Origin: Iodobacter ciconiae
Lineage (GTDB): Bacteria; Pseudomonadota; Gammaproteobacteria; Burkholderiales; Chitinibacteraceae
DNA: 64,000 bases
NCBI RefSeq assembly: GCF_003952345.1
Contig: NZ_CP034433.1
Span: forward strand, 930,001 to 994,000
Direction of reading: 5' to 3'
This document shows, in pieces, positions 46,758 to 55,223 of this stretch. Made by a program: the position numbers and the translations under genes. Below the pieces are notes generated by a model. That model was given only the letters and a program-made list of their open reading frames with translations. It was not told the DNA's origin and did no database searches. Within the stretch, counting starts at the first letter, position 1. Each line of letters opens with the position of its first letter.

Positions 46758-47406
46758 GCAGTTTGATTTATTGGTTTTTGATTGGGATGGCACCTTAATG
46801 GATTCCACGGGCACGATCGCCCGTGCGATTCAATCTGCTTTTGCAGAGGTTGGCCTGGCCGTGCCATCGGATAAAGACGCACGCTATGTGATTGGGTACG
46901 GCATGCATGAGGCCATGCAGTATCTTGCCCCTGATGTTAGTGCTGCAGAGATTGCTGAAGTGGTTGCTGTTTATCGCCGCTTTTATCTGGCACAAGATCA
47001 GGATGTGGCTTTATATGATGGCGTGCTCGATGCCTTGCCCCAGTTTGTTGATGCAGGCTTTCAAATGGCAGTGGCAACGGGAAAGTCGAGAGCGGGTCTG
47101 GATCGGGTGTTGGCTTCCACGGGGCTGGGTGCTTTTTTTAAAGTTACCCGTACGGCAGATGAAGCTTTTTCAAAGCCGCATCCGGCCATGCTGCATTACA
47201 TTCTGGATCAATGCGGGGTGAAGGGTGGGCGCGCAGTCATGATCGGGGATACCACTCATGATTTACAACTGGCACAAAATGCCGGTACACAGAGTCTGGC
47301 GCTGACCTATGGTGCGCATAAATTACCTGAGCTGCTAACGTGTAAGCCGCTGGCGCATTTTGATGATTTCCATACTTTAAAAGACTGGATTTTATTAAAT
47401 GCCTGA
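46750..47406 (+). CDS. HAD-family phosphatase, Gph-like
   Basis: 218 residues. Motif I DWDGTLMDS, motif II VATGKSRAGL, motif III with Lys KPHPAML and GDTTHDLQLAQNAG (motif IV). A small helical cap lies between. Phosphoglycolate phosphatase-like; the substrate is undecided. It overlaps rluC by 8 nt (ATGCCTAA) and the Rieske gene by 8 nt (ATGCCTGA). Confidence 0.9.
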   Translation: MPKQFDLLVFDWDGTLMDSTGTIARAIQSAFAEVGLAVPSDKDARYVIGYGMHEAMQYLAPDVSAAEIAEVVAVYRRFYLAQDQDVALYDGVLDALPQFVDAGFQMAVATGKSRAGLDRVLASTGLGAFFKVTRTADEAFSKPHPAMLHYILDQCGVKGGRAVMIGDTTHDLQLAQNAGTQSLALTYGAHKLPELLTCKPLAHFDDFHTLKDWILLNA

Positions 47407-47755
47407 GCGGGTATTGTGTCAGAGCCAGGATTTACTTGAGCGAGGTATGGCGCGGTGCTTTACTTTGCAATGGGATGGTCGTGAACGTAACGCTTTTGTA
47501 CTTCGGTACGATGGCGGGGTTTACGCCTATCTTAATGAGTGTGCACATATCCCGGTTGAGCTGGATTTTAATCCCGGTGATTTTTTTGATTACTCACGGC
47601 GCTGGCTTGTCTGTTCTACACATGGCGCATATTATGCGCCGGATACGGGGCTTTGCCTGGGCGGGCCTTGCCCGGGTCGTAAACTTGTTTCTTTACCGGT
47701 TCGCGAATACGCGAATCAGGTTTGCCTGATTGAGGAAAAAACACAGAATGAATGA
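47399..47755 (+). CDS. Small Rieske [2Fe-2S] domain protein
   Basis: 118 residues. The two cluster-binding boxes are visible: CAHIPVEL (Cys-X-His) and CSTHGAYY (Cys-X2-His), with DTGLCLGGPCPGRKLVSLPVREYANQV after the second. This is the ferredoxin-type Rieske fold. Partner unknown; it occurs in an operon with rluC, HAD and sppA in related bacteria. It overlaps both neighbours by 8 nt. Confidence 0.88.
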   Translation: MPERVLCQSQDLLERGMARCFTLQWDGRERNAFVLRYDGGVYAYLNECAHIPVELDFNPGDFFDYSRRWLVCSTHGAYYAPDTGLCLGGPCPGRKLVSLPVREYANQVCLIEEKTQNE

Positions 47756-48680
47756 ATCTTGGGAACGCGAACAATTACAAAGTTTGTTGCATGCCGGCAT
47801 CAAAGAGCGCCGCAGTGCACGTCGCTGGAATATCTTTTTCAAGCTGGTAACTTTCGGTATTGTGATTCTGATTCTAGCTATGATGACGGGCTGGGTGGGC
47901 AAGAAGGTTGGTGATGAGCAGGCTGGTCCGCATACAGCCGTGGTGCGTCTGGAGGGGGCGATTGCTGCTGGTGGTGAAGCAGATGCATCTACCATGATCG
48001 AAGGTTTAACTGCGGCATTTGAAGATAAAAACACCAAAGCTGTGATTTTGCAGGCTAATAGCCCCGGTGGCAGCCCTGTGCAGGCGGGGATAATGGCAGA
48101 TGAAATTGCGCGCTTGAAAAAGCAGCACCCAAAGATTCCTTTTTATGTCGTGATTGAGGAAATCTGCGCGTCGGGCTGCTATTACGCAGCAGCCGGAGCG
48201 GATAAAATTTATGCGGACAAGGCTTCGATGGTGGGGTCGATCGGCGTATTGATGGACGGCTTTGGTTTTAGCGGTGTGATGGAAAAGCTGGGTGTTGAGC
48301 GCCGTTTGCTTACTGCCGGCGCAAATAAAGGTTTTTTAGATCCGTATTCGCCAATGAGCCAGGGACAGCGTGATAAAGCCCAGGTGATGCTGGATGAAAT
48401 TCATCAGCAGTTTATCGGGGTGGTGAAAGCGGGGCGGGGCACAAAGCTGGCAGATAACCCTGATCTCTTTTCCGGCCTGGTATGGAGTGGTGCGGCAAGC
48501 ATTAAAATGGGTCTGGTTGATGCCTTAGGTTCTGTTGATAGTGTGGCGCGTGATGTGGTTAAGGCTAAAGAAATTGTCGATTTTACGCCTCGCCCCAGTT
48601 ATGCCGATCGTCTGGCCCGCCAGATTGGTGTGTCTGCTGCAAATAAACTGGTTTCAGAGTTTAATTTACAGCTTAGATAA
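47748..48680 (+). CDS. sppA: S49 signal peptide peptidase SppA-like protein
   Basis: 310 residues from ATG 47748 (MNESWEREQLQSLLHAGIKERRSARRW). One membrane helix (about 25-50) anchors the N-terminus; the periplasmic peptidase domain (about 70-290) has KAVILQANSPGGSPVQAG, the catalytic Ser region EEICASGCYYAAAGADKIYADKASMVGSIGV, and a Lys-containing segment. Single-domain short form. A terminator follows. Confidence 0.92.
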   Translation: MNESWEREQLQSLLHAGIKERRSARRWNIFFKLVTFGIVILILAMMTGWVGKKVGDEQAGPHTAVVRLEGAIAAGGEADASTMIEGLTAAFEDKNTKAVILQANSPGGSPVQAGIMADEIARLKKQHPKIPFYVVIEEICASGCYYAAAGADKIYADKASMVGSIGVLMDGFGFSGVMEKLGVERRLLTAGANKGFLDPYSPMSQGQRDKAQVMLDEIHQQFIGVVKAGRGTKLADNPDLFSGLVWSGAASIKMGLVDALGSVDSVARDVVKAKEIVDFTPRPSYADRLARQIGVSAANKLVSEFNLQLR

Positions 48681-48686
48681 AATGCC

Positions 48687-48717
48687 GGGCAGATTTCATC
48701 ATTGATCTGCCCTTTTT
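48687..48717 (+). terminator. Terminator of the rluC-sppA operon
   Basis: GGGCAGAT / ATCTGCCC with a 10-nt loop, followed by TTTTT. It lies 6 nt past the sppA stop. Confidence 0.9.
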
Positions 48718-48739
48718 ACAGACAGAAAAGGAAGTCAGC

Positions 48740-49546
48740 ATGGCACGCAAACACAGGCATGAGGAGCATGAAAACCATGAGCGCTGGTTGGTGTCTTATG
48801 CTGATTTTATTACCTTGTTATTTGCATTCTTTGTGGTGATGTACGCAATTTCTTCTGTGAATGAAGGTAAATACAAGGTGTTGTCCAATTCTATGGTTGA
48901 TGCTTTTAAGCAAACGCCAACAAGTAAGGAAGTGATCAAGCAGAATCAGCCTGTTGCAGGTGTGCCGGATAAGCTGGTGGTACTGAGCGCGATTTCTACA
49001 CCAACGCCCAGCCCTAAACTTGTTGAGCAGACACAAAAAATGCAGGGTATGGCGGGAGATTTGAAAAAATCTCTTGGTGCTTTGATTGATCAGGGCAAGG
49101 TGAGAGTGACTCAGTCCAAGCGTGGTATTGCGGTAGAGATCAGTGATTCGGTTCTGTTTGATACCGCCAAAGCGGATTTGCATACCGAATCGGCCACGGC
49201 CTTGATTGCCGTAGCTGAAATGGTTAAAAACACAGATAACCTGATCCAGATTGAAGGCAATACCGATAATCAGGCGATGCGCTCGGGGCAGTTTCCTTCC
49301 AACTGGGAGCTGTCGGCTGCCCGGGCGGCCAGCGTGGTGCGTTTATTTGTTGATGTGGGCGTTGCACCGCAGCGGCTTGTGGCAATTGGTTACGGTGAGT
49401 TTCGGCCTCAGGGTAGTAACGACACGCCAGAGGGGCGGGCGAGTAATCGCAGGGTTACTCTCAATATTCTGGCGGACAACAAAGATGAAGTTGCGGTGCT
49501 GCCTTCGGGGAGCGATACCCCGCCAGCTCCCGTGCCGCCTAAATAA
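48740..49546 (+). CDS. motD: MotB-family flagellar motor protein, MotD-like
   Basis: 268 residues. The N-terminus ERWLVSYADFITLLFAFFVVMYA has the single membrane helix with the proton-carrying Asp, in MotD form. A linker (about 45-105) leads to a peptidoglycan-binding OmpA-like domain (about 130-250, TESATALIAVAEMVKNTDNLIQIEGNTD and AARAASVVRLFVDVGVAPQRLVAIGYGEF, then ASNRRVTL). The typical partner, MotC, is absent from both sides; the next gene is a convergent SulP. AAGGAAG precedes the start. Confidence 0.9.
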   Translation: MARKHRHEEHENHERWLVSYADFITLLFAFFVVMYAISSVNEGKYKVLSNSMVDAFKQTPTSKEVIKQNQPVAGVPDKLVVLSAISTPTPSPKLVEQTQKMQGMAGDLKKSLGALIDQGKVRVTQSKRGIAVEISDSVLFDTAKADLHTESATALIAVAEMVKNTDNLIQIEGNTDNQAMRSGQFPSNWELSAARAASVVRLFVDVGVAPQRLVAIGYGEFRPQGSNDTPEGRASNRRVTLNILADNKDEVAVLPSGSDTPPAPVPPK

Positions 49547-49569
49547 AGCGAACAGACTTTTGTTTTTGC

Positions 49570-51258
49570 TTAAATAGAGAAATCTTCCTTAACCCCGCTT
49601 AAGGCTTGCATGGCTGAGTGGGTGCTGAGGAAAACCTCGCCATCTAAAGTGCTTAGTTTTTCGCTGCGACGCAGATGATCCATCACCGGGCCTTTTACTT
49701 CGGCAAGGTGGATTTTTATCTGCCGCGCACGTAGGTTTTCCTGTAATAAACTTATAGTTTCCATTGCGCTGTAATCGATACTGTTTACCGCCGATAAAAT
49801 AAGAAGCAAATGCTCGGTGGCGGGGGTTTGGGCAAGGATGTGTATTAGTTCAGCCTGTATTTTTGCGCTATTGCCAAAATAAAGGCTTTCATCGATTCGT
49901 ACGGCTACAATCCTGGGATCGGTTTGAGTTGTAAACCGATGGATATTTCTAAAATGCTCTGTTCCTGCAATACGGCCTACAATGGCAATATGTGGCTGAC
50001 TGCTGCGATATAAAAAAAGCAGTATCGAAACGCCGGCTCCTGCCACAATTCCCTGCATAGGCCCGAATATCAAGACCGCAAGCGCTGTACTGATAAAAGC
50101 GGCGCCATCGCGCCAGTCGTAGCGCCAGCTGCGTGCCAGAAAATTAAAATCAATAAGACGGATGGCAACCAGGATAATCGTAGCGGCCAAGAGCGCCTGG
50201 GGGAGCAGGGCCAGGTAGTCGCCAAGCCAGTGAGCTGCAAGTGCGATCCAGGTTGCAGTCATTACACCTGCCATCGGTGTGTTTGCGCCTGATGCGGCAT
50301 TCACTGCAGTGCGGGAAAATCCGCCGCTTACCGGAAACCCTGCGCTGGCTGCGGCTGCAATATTAGCGGCTCCCAGGCCGATTAATTCCTGGTTGCTGTC
50401 AATATTTCGTCTGGCTTTTAGTGCCAGGCTTTGTGCAATGGTGATGCTTTGTAAAAAGCCCGCAAGGCTGATAGTGATGGCGGGGAGCCAGAGCTGCGAG
50501 AGCGTATTTAAACTGATTGCTGGCCATATGATTGTTGGCAAGGTTGCGGGAAATGCGCCGATTAGGCGTGTTTTAATATCTAAAGTGTAGACTATACCTG
50601 TCACCATCAGCATGAGCAGGAGCGGGCTTAATTTTGCAATTAGTGATGCATAGGGGATTTTGTTGTGATGCAGAAGCTTGCTTAAAGGTGAGCCTGCTAA
50701 CCAGAGTAAACTAAGGCAGCTTAGGCCAAACATTGCATGCTGTAGCTGCGGGAAAAGTTGGGGAGTGTTGCTTTGTACTCCGAGCAGAAAAGGGGCTTGT
50801 CCGACAATAATTAGAATGGCGGCCCCGCTGGTAAAGCCGTTAATCACGGGATGAGACAGAAATTGCGTTACAAAGCCCAGTTGCATAAAACCCAGAGCCG
50901 CCAGAAATAGGCCAGAGAGCAAAGCGAGACTTGCTGCCAGTGCGCTGTATTCGGCAGAGCCCGCCAGAGCAAGCGGGGCCAGTGTACTGGCTGTCATAAC
51001 GGCACTAATGGCCATAGGGCCGACAGATTGCACCATGCTGCTGGCAAAAAAAGCATAAATTATCAGAGGCAAAATAGAGGCGTAGATACCCGCTTGTGCC
51101 GGAAGCCCGGCCAGTAAGGCATAGGCTAGGCTTTGCGGGATAAGAAGTGCGGCAACGATAAGGCTTGCGCTCAAGTCCCCTGCGAAGGTTCTTTTTTTGT
51201 ACAGTGGTAACCAGTGCAAAATAGGGAAAAACTTTGCGAGGGCTTGAGTGGCTTTCAT
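49570..51258 (-). CDS. SulP-family transporter at the end of the BigR-type sulfide operon
   Basis: 562 residues: 11-12 membrane helices (ADLSASLIVAALLIPQSLAYALLAGLPAQAG, GFTSGAAILIIVGQ) and a C-terminal STAS domain (about 430-545, FRNIHRFTTQTDPRIVAVRIDESLYFGNSAKIQAEL, ILSAVNSIDYSAMETI). The start overlaps the YeeE gene by 4 nt (ATGA), so it is co-translated with the sulfur genes. In this context a sulfate or sulfite carrier is plausible, for example to remove oxidation products of sulfide. It differs clearly from the first SulP (3552-5249). Confidence 0.87.
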   Translation of the reverse strand: MKATQALAKFFPILHWLPLYKKRTFAGDLSASLIVAALLIPQSLAYALLAGLPAQAGIYASILPLIIYAFFASSMVQSVGPMAISAVMTASTLAPLALAGSAEYSALAASLALLSGLFLAALGFMQLGFVTQFLSHPVINGFTSGAAILIIVGQAPFLLGVQSNTPQLFPQLQHAMFGLSCLSLLWLAGSPLSKLLHHNKIPYASLIAKLSPLLLMLMVTGIVYTLDIKTRLIGAFPATLPTIIWPAISLNTLSQLWLPAITISLAGFLQSITIAQSLALKARRNIDSNQELIGLGAANIAAAASAGFPVSGGFSRTAVNAASGANTPMAGVMTATWIALAAHWLGDYLALLPQALLAATIILVAIRLIDFNFLARSWRYDWRDGAAFISTALAVLIFGPMQGIVAGAGVSILLFLYRSSQPHIAIVGRIAGTEHFRNIHRFTTQTDPRIVAVRIDESLYFGNSAKIQAELIHILAQTPATEHLLLILSAVNSIDYSAMETISLLQENLRARQIKIHLAEVKGPVMDHLRRSEKLSTLDGEVFLSTHSAMQALSGVKEDFSI

Positions 51259-51671
51259 GGTTTTTTAGGGAGCAAGTTAAAAATAAACATGCCCAGAAGC
51301 ATCGCAGCAACAAAGATAAACGCTTTAGGCGCGCCCATTGCCAGAGCGACAAGCCCGGGGCCCGGGCAAATGCCTGCCAAGCCCCAGCCCATACCAAAAA
51401 GAATGCTGCCTGTAATCAGTGGCCGGTCGATGATTTTACTATCAGGCAGGGACATTTTCTCCTGTGTTAGCAGCGTGTATTTGCGCCTTTTTGCCCATAC
51501 AAAAAAAGGGGTTGCTGTCGCTATGGCTCCTGCCATAACCAAGGCCAGGCTTGGGTCCCACATTCCGGCTAAATCAAGAAAGCCAATGACTTTGGCAGGG
51601 TTGACCATCCCCGAGATAATCAGCCCAAGACTAAAGAGCATGCCTGAAAATAAAGCGGTTATTTTTAGCAT
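51255..51671 (-). CDS. YeeE/YedE-type membrane protein (second half-protein)
   Basis: 138 residues from ATG 51671 with four hydrophobic segments. SGMVNPAKVIGFLDLAGMWDPSLALVMAGAI and GSILFGMGWGLAGICPGPGLVALAMG are the YeeE/YedE (DUF6691) signature, with the conserved Cys in GICPGPG. Known relatives take up thiosulfate or act in sulfide and sulfite handling. It is the second of two adjacent copies (see 51680), a split arrangement common in sulfide-responsive operons (PmpA/PmpB-like). Confidence 0.88.
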   Translation of the reverse strand: MLKITALFSGMLFSLGLIISGMVNPAKVIGFLDLAGMWDPSLALVMAGAIATATPFFVWAKRRKYTLLTQEKMSLPDSKIIDRPLITGSILFGMGWGLAGICPGPGLVALAMGAPKAFIFVAAMLLGMFIFNLLPKKP

Positions 51672-51679
51672 TTTGACTC

Positions 51680-52105
51680 TCAAAATAGATGCTGGGTCAG
51701 AAATACAGTCACAAAGCCTGCGCCCATAAAGCTGGTAACTGCGGCTAGAGAGCGGATCGAGAACCGGGATAAACCGCAGACTCCGTGGCCGCTGGTGCAG
51801 CCACTGCCGTAGCGGGTGCCTATTCCGACCAGCAGACCGGCCAGAACAATGGCTGGCGTGCTGGCGCTAATCTGGATATCTACCGGTGTTTTGAAGGTAA
51901 GCCAGAGCAGGGGAGTCAGCAGCATGCCCATTATGAAAAAGCCTCGCCAGGCCATATCGCTGGACGCGTTGAGCAGCCCTCCTAAAATGCCACTGATCCC
52001 TGCGATTTTGCCAGCCCAAAGAGCCAGCAGGCCACTGGCAAGGCCGAGTAATGCGCCACCAATAATGGCGCTCCACGGGGTGAAATGCAGCCAGTCAACT
52101 TGCAT
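51680..52105 (-). CDS. YeeE/YedE-type membrane protein (first half-protein)
   Basis: 141 residues from ATG 52105 (MQVDWLHFTPWSAIIGGALLGLASG). Four hydrophobic segments; the conserved GSGCTSGHGVCGLSRFSIRS box carries two cysteines typical of this family. Upstream frame extension (to 52321) is antisense-like and overlaps the ArsR gene, so the shorter start is preferred. The start overlaps the end of the repressor gene by 11 nt. Eight nt separate it from the second copy. Confidence 0.88.
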   Translation of the reverse strand: MQVDWLHFTPWSAIIGGALLGLASGLLALWAGKIAGISGILGGLLNASSDMAWRGFFIMGMLLTPLLWLTFKTPVDIQISASTPAIVLAGLLVGIGTRYGSGCTSGHGVCGLSRFSIRSLAAVTSFMGAGFVTVFLTQHLF

Positions 52106-52427
52106 CAGGGATCTCCTTTGTGTCGATAGGGCAATAGAGTGCGTAGAGCACCTCGAGTAATTGCTGTACCTCTGGGCTGGCCAAGCTGTAATAAATGCGC
52201 TTGCCATCTCTGCGTGTATTAACCAGCCCCTCTTTGCGTAACACGGTGAGTTGCTGGGAAAGTGTTGGCTGGCGAATATCGAGTAGGGTTTCAAAATCAG
52301 AAACACATTTCTCACTGTCAACCATCTGGCAAAGTAAAAGCAGGCGATCTTCGTTAGCCATTACTTTTAGAATACGGGTTGCATTATTTGCGGCTTGGCG
52401 CATGGCAAGAATTTGTTGTGGGCTCAT
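52095..52427 (-). CDS. bigR: ArsR-family repressor, BigR/SqrR-like sulfide sensor
   Basis: 110 residues. The winged helix (about 20-85) has LKVMANEDRLLLLCQMVDSEKCVSDFETLLDIRQPTLSQQLTVLRKEGLVNTRRDGKRIYYSL. Three cysteines: Cys33, Cys41 and Cys99. Cys41 and Cys99 (YALYCP) fall where BigR/SqrR have the two Cys that form a disulfide or tetrasulfide on sulfide exposure and so release DNA. It is first in an operon with YeeE, YedE and SulP and divergent from the persulfide dioxygenase. The AT-rich dyad between them is the likely operator. Confidence 0.87.
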   Translation of the reverse strand: MSPQQILAMRQAANNATRILKVMANEDRLLLLCQMVDSEKCVSDFETLLDIRQPTLSQQLTVLRKEGLVNTRRDGKRIYYSLASPEVQQLLEVLYALYCPIDTKEIPDAS

Positions 52428-52457
52428 TGTGTACTCGCTTGTGGTTCGTGCTTTTGT

Positions 52458-52481
52458 ATATTATAGTTTTATATATAATAT
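52458..52481. promoter_or_regulatory. AT-rich dyad between bigR and the dioxygenase gene (candidate BigR operator)
   Basis: ATATTATA and TATAATAT form a perfect 8-nt inverted repeat around the 8-nt spacer GTTTTATA. It sits 30 nt from each of the two divergent start codons, where both promoters must overlap. BigR binds AT-rich dyads near ATATAG...CTATAT in Xylella and Agrobacterium; the site here differs in detail. Inferred. Confidence 0.62.
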
Positions 52482-52510
52482 TTGCAAACATAATTATTGC
52501 GGAGCAAAAA

Positions 52511-53377
52511 ATGCCATTGCCTCAGGTTAAAGCCTTTTATGACCCAGATACCTCTACCGTCAGTTATATCGTGTTTGACCGGCGTGGCGGGCATGCTGCA
52601 CTGATTGATACTGTGCTGGATTACGATGCAAAATCAGGCCGTACATCAAGCATGAGTGCCGATAGGCTGGTTGATTTTGTTATGGAATACGATTTAAAAG
52701 TGGAGTGGATTCTGGAAACGCACGCCCATGCGGATCACCTGTCGGCAGCGGCTTATTTAAAGAAGAAGCTCGGAGGGAAAGTTGCTATTGGCCAGCGCAT
52801 CGATCAGGTGCAAGGCATCTTTAAGCCTGTCTTTGGTTTTGGGGAGGATTTTCCCGCAGATGGAAGCCAGTTTGATGTTTTATTTGCTGCGGGTGACATT
52901 TTTCGGATCGGTGAATTAAGTGCCTCTGTTCTGTTTGTTCCCGGCCATACACCTGCCGATATTGCCTTTTTGATTGGTGATGCCCTGTTTGTAGGGGACA
53001 CCTTGTTTATGCCTGATGTTGGCTCTGCGCGCTGTGATTTTCCGGGAGGGGATGCCGGTTTGCTTTATGATTCCATTCAACAGCTGCTGGCACTGCCTGA
53101 CGCAACCCGGGTGTTTGTTTGCCATGATTATCTGCCTGCCGGGCGCTCTGTGATCGCGTGGCAAAGCAGTATTGCCGAGCAGCGTGAGGGGAATATCCAT
53201 TTGCATTTTGGTGTAAATAAGGCCGAATTTATCGCGATGCGCGAGGCTAGGGATAAAACCTTAGGCATGCCACAATTGATTTTACCATCGATTCAAATCA
53301 ATATGCGGGCGGGGCGTTTTCCCCCTGCCGAAGCAGATGGACAGCGTTATTTAAAAATCCCCCTGGATGTTTTGTAA
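52511..53377 (+). CDS. Metallo-beta-lactamase-fold protein, persulfide dioxygenase-like
   Basis: 288 residues from ATG 52511, with GGAG six nt upstream. The metal-binding THAHADH motif (His71, His73, Asp75, His76) is intact; further ligands appear in VPGHTPAD and GDTLFMPDVGSARCDFPGGD. This resembles the Blh/ETHE1-type hydrolase of bigR operons, which oxidises glutathione persulfide to sulfite. Only one Cys-containing box is seen, no rhodanese domain is fused. It is divergent from bigR and lies near two YeeE/YedE genes, so a role in hydrogen sulfide removal is likely. Confidence 0.87.
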   Translation: MPLPQVKAFYDPDTSTVSYIVFDRRGGHAALIDTVLDYDAKSGRTSSMSADRLVDFVMEYDLKVEWILETHAHADHLSAAAYLKKKLGGKVAIGQRIDQVQGIFKPVFGFGEDFPADGSQFDVLFAAGDIFRIGELSASVLFVPGHTPADIAFLIGDALFVGDTLFMPDVGSARCDFPGGDAGLLYDSIQQLLALPDATRVFVCHDYLPAGRSVIAWQSSIAEQREGNIHLHFGVNKAEFIAMREARDKTLGMPQLILPSIQINMRAGRFPPAEADGQRYLKIPLDVL

Positions 53378-53407
53378 TTTCACACTAGATAAACGAGATA
53401 GTGCCCT

Positions 53408-54343
53408 ATGGCCGGAACCAGTCTTTTAGTATTACTTGATGATATTGCCGCTGTTTTGGACGATGTTGCCCTGATGACCAAAGTGGCAGCTAAGAAAACG
53501 GCAGGTGTTTTAGGGGACGATCTGGCGTTAAATGCCGAGCAGGTATCCGGTGTGCGTGCCGAGCGGGAGCTGCCTGTGGTGTGGGCAGTGGCGAAGGGCT
53601 CGTTTGTTAATAAATTAATTCTGGTGCCGGCTGCGCTGGCGATCAGCGCCGTAGCGCCTGGATTGATCACGCCACTGTTGATGCTCGGTGGTGCCTATCT
53701 TTGCTTTGAAGGCTTTGAAAAGCTGGTTCATTCTTTTTTTCATCACACTGAAGCCGCTTCTGTTTCGCATGCTGCACAAAGCGAGAATGCAGTTGTTGAT
53801 TTGGCAGCTTATGAAAAAGACAAAATCAAAGGAGCAATTCGTACTGATTTTGTACTTTCGGCTGAGATTATTGTGATTTCACTGGGGACGGTGGCAGCCG
53901 CTTCATTTTTGACGCAGCTAACCGTGCTGTCTCTTATTGCAGTTGTTATGACGGTTGGGGTCTATGGTCTTGTGGCCGGTATTGTCAGGCTGGACGATAT
54001 CGGGCTTATGCTTTGCAGGAAGCAGGGGCAAGGCGGATTGGCACGCCTTCAGCACAAAATAGGAACAGCCTGCCTGCTGGGGGCTCCCGTTTTAATGAAA
54101 ACCCTGACAATTGTTGGAACCATCGCAATGTTTATGGTGGGTGGCGGGATTTTGACTCATGGTTTTGCACCGGCCAATGAGCTGATTCATCACTGGTCGG
54201 AGTTCGGCTCATCAGTGCCTGCTGCGTGGATTTTGTCTGCAATACTGCCTTCACTGTTAAATGCAGTTGCCGGTGTATTGGCCGGTGCCGCGCTGGTGGG
54301 GGTGTTTACGCTAATATCCTGGGTTTTTAAGAAAAAGGGTTAA
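53408..54343 (+). CDS. DUF808 (YedI-like) inner membrane protein
   Basis: 311 residues with about eight hydrophobic segments. MAGTSLLVLLDDIAAVLDDVALMTKVAAKKTAGVLGDDLALNAEQVSG is the DUF808 signature, and GLITPLLMLGGAYLCFEGFEKLVHSFFHH and LIKGAIRTDFVLSAEIIVISLG fit the family. Function is not known. It follows the dioxygenase gene by 30 nt on the same strand and could be co-transcribed. Confidence 0.92.
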   Translation: MAGTSLLVLLDDIAAVLDDVALMTKVAAKKTAGVLGDDLALNAEQVSGVRAERELPVVWAVAKGSFVNKLILVPAALAISAVAPGLITPLLMLGGAYLCFEGFEKLVHSFFHHTEAASVSHAAQSENAVVDLAAYEKDKIKGAIRTDFVLSAEIIVISLGTVAAASFLTQLTVLSLIAVVMTVGVYGLVAGIVRLDDIGLMLCRKQGQGGLARLQHKIGTACLLGAPVLMKTLTIVGTIAMFMVGGGILTHGFAPANELIHHWSEFGSSVPAAWILSAILPSLLNAVAGVLAGAALVGVFTLISWVFKKKG

Positions 54344-55223
54344 TCAGATAATGTGTTTAGCCGGGCAGGGATGAGGGCTGCGCGCAAAGGTGATTACTCA
54401 ATTTTTTATCCAGCGATAAAGAGATTTTAGGGTTTATTTTTGGTTTTATTTTTTGTTTGTTTTAACAATATGCTTATGGGGATTTTTGATTGCCTGTATT
54501 TTTATGGTATTTATTTTAATGAAAATAGATGTTAGCGTTTAATGATATGCCTTGATGTATGCCCGATCAAAGTGCAGTCATAAATGTGACATTGTATTTT
54601 TAGTACTCATATCCGGTTGTTTATTTGCAACATATTGATTGTAATGATTTTATTTAGATAAAGTCTTTGCGCGGCGTATGTATTGCTGCAAATGATTAAA
54701 TTGGATTAATCCAGTTGGCTGATTAAATGTTATGCATGATTAGTATGCTGCATTAGGCCGGATCAGGGGGCGATGGCTTGAAAAGCCTTCGATCGTGGGT
54801 AAAAAGTACGGTAAAAATGAGCTACGATGGGGCTTGTAGGGGGCACTGAGTCACTTAAGTCTGGTATCCTTACCCTTTTTCTATAGGCTTCACCCTGCTT
54901 ATTGCTAAGTAGTGATTTTTTGTATTATCGCAAGCAATCTTATAAAGACGGGTGCTGGCTATTTAAAATATAAAACAGATACTCTTGCTGCTGTTTTCTC
55001 ATTGATATTCTGGTATGGGATAGAGCAAGACTGATCGTATCTGTGAAAATCGGGCGGCGTGTTGTGGCTAAGTGTTTTTCTTTGGCCGCGTAGCTAATTA
55101 ACACTGAATAATAGGCTAGAGTGATAAGCATTTGGATAGACTGTTTTTTCACTATGCATTTTTTATATATGCATAGCGGGACGGGGCCCGGATGGTTAAT
55201 CTCTCTGCCAAGAGACCTTAAGA
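54344..55223. other. Large AT-rich intergenic region
   Basis: 880 nt without a supported gene, between DUF808 and zipA. A 70-codon minus-strand frame (54940-55152) has a weak signal-like start but no ribosome site, so it is not called. I see no terminator with a strong T-tract near 54350 and no riboswitch core. It may hold zipA-ligA promoter sequences; a short TCTCT/AGAGA hairpin is next to the zipA ribosome site (55199-55215). Confidence 0.45.

Noticed and set aside
54940..55152. 70-codon minus-strand frame
   Set aside because: No ribosome site, no family, AT-rich region.
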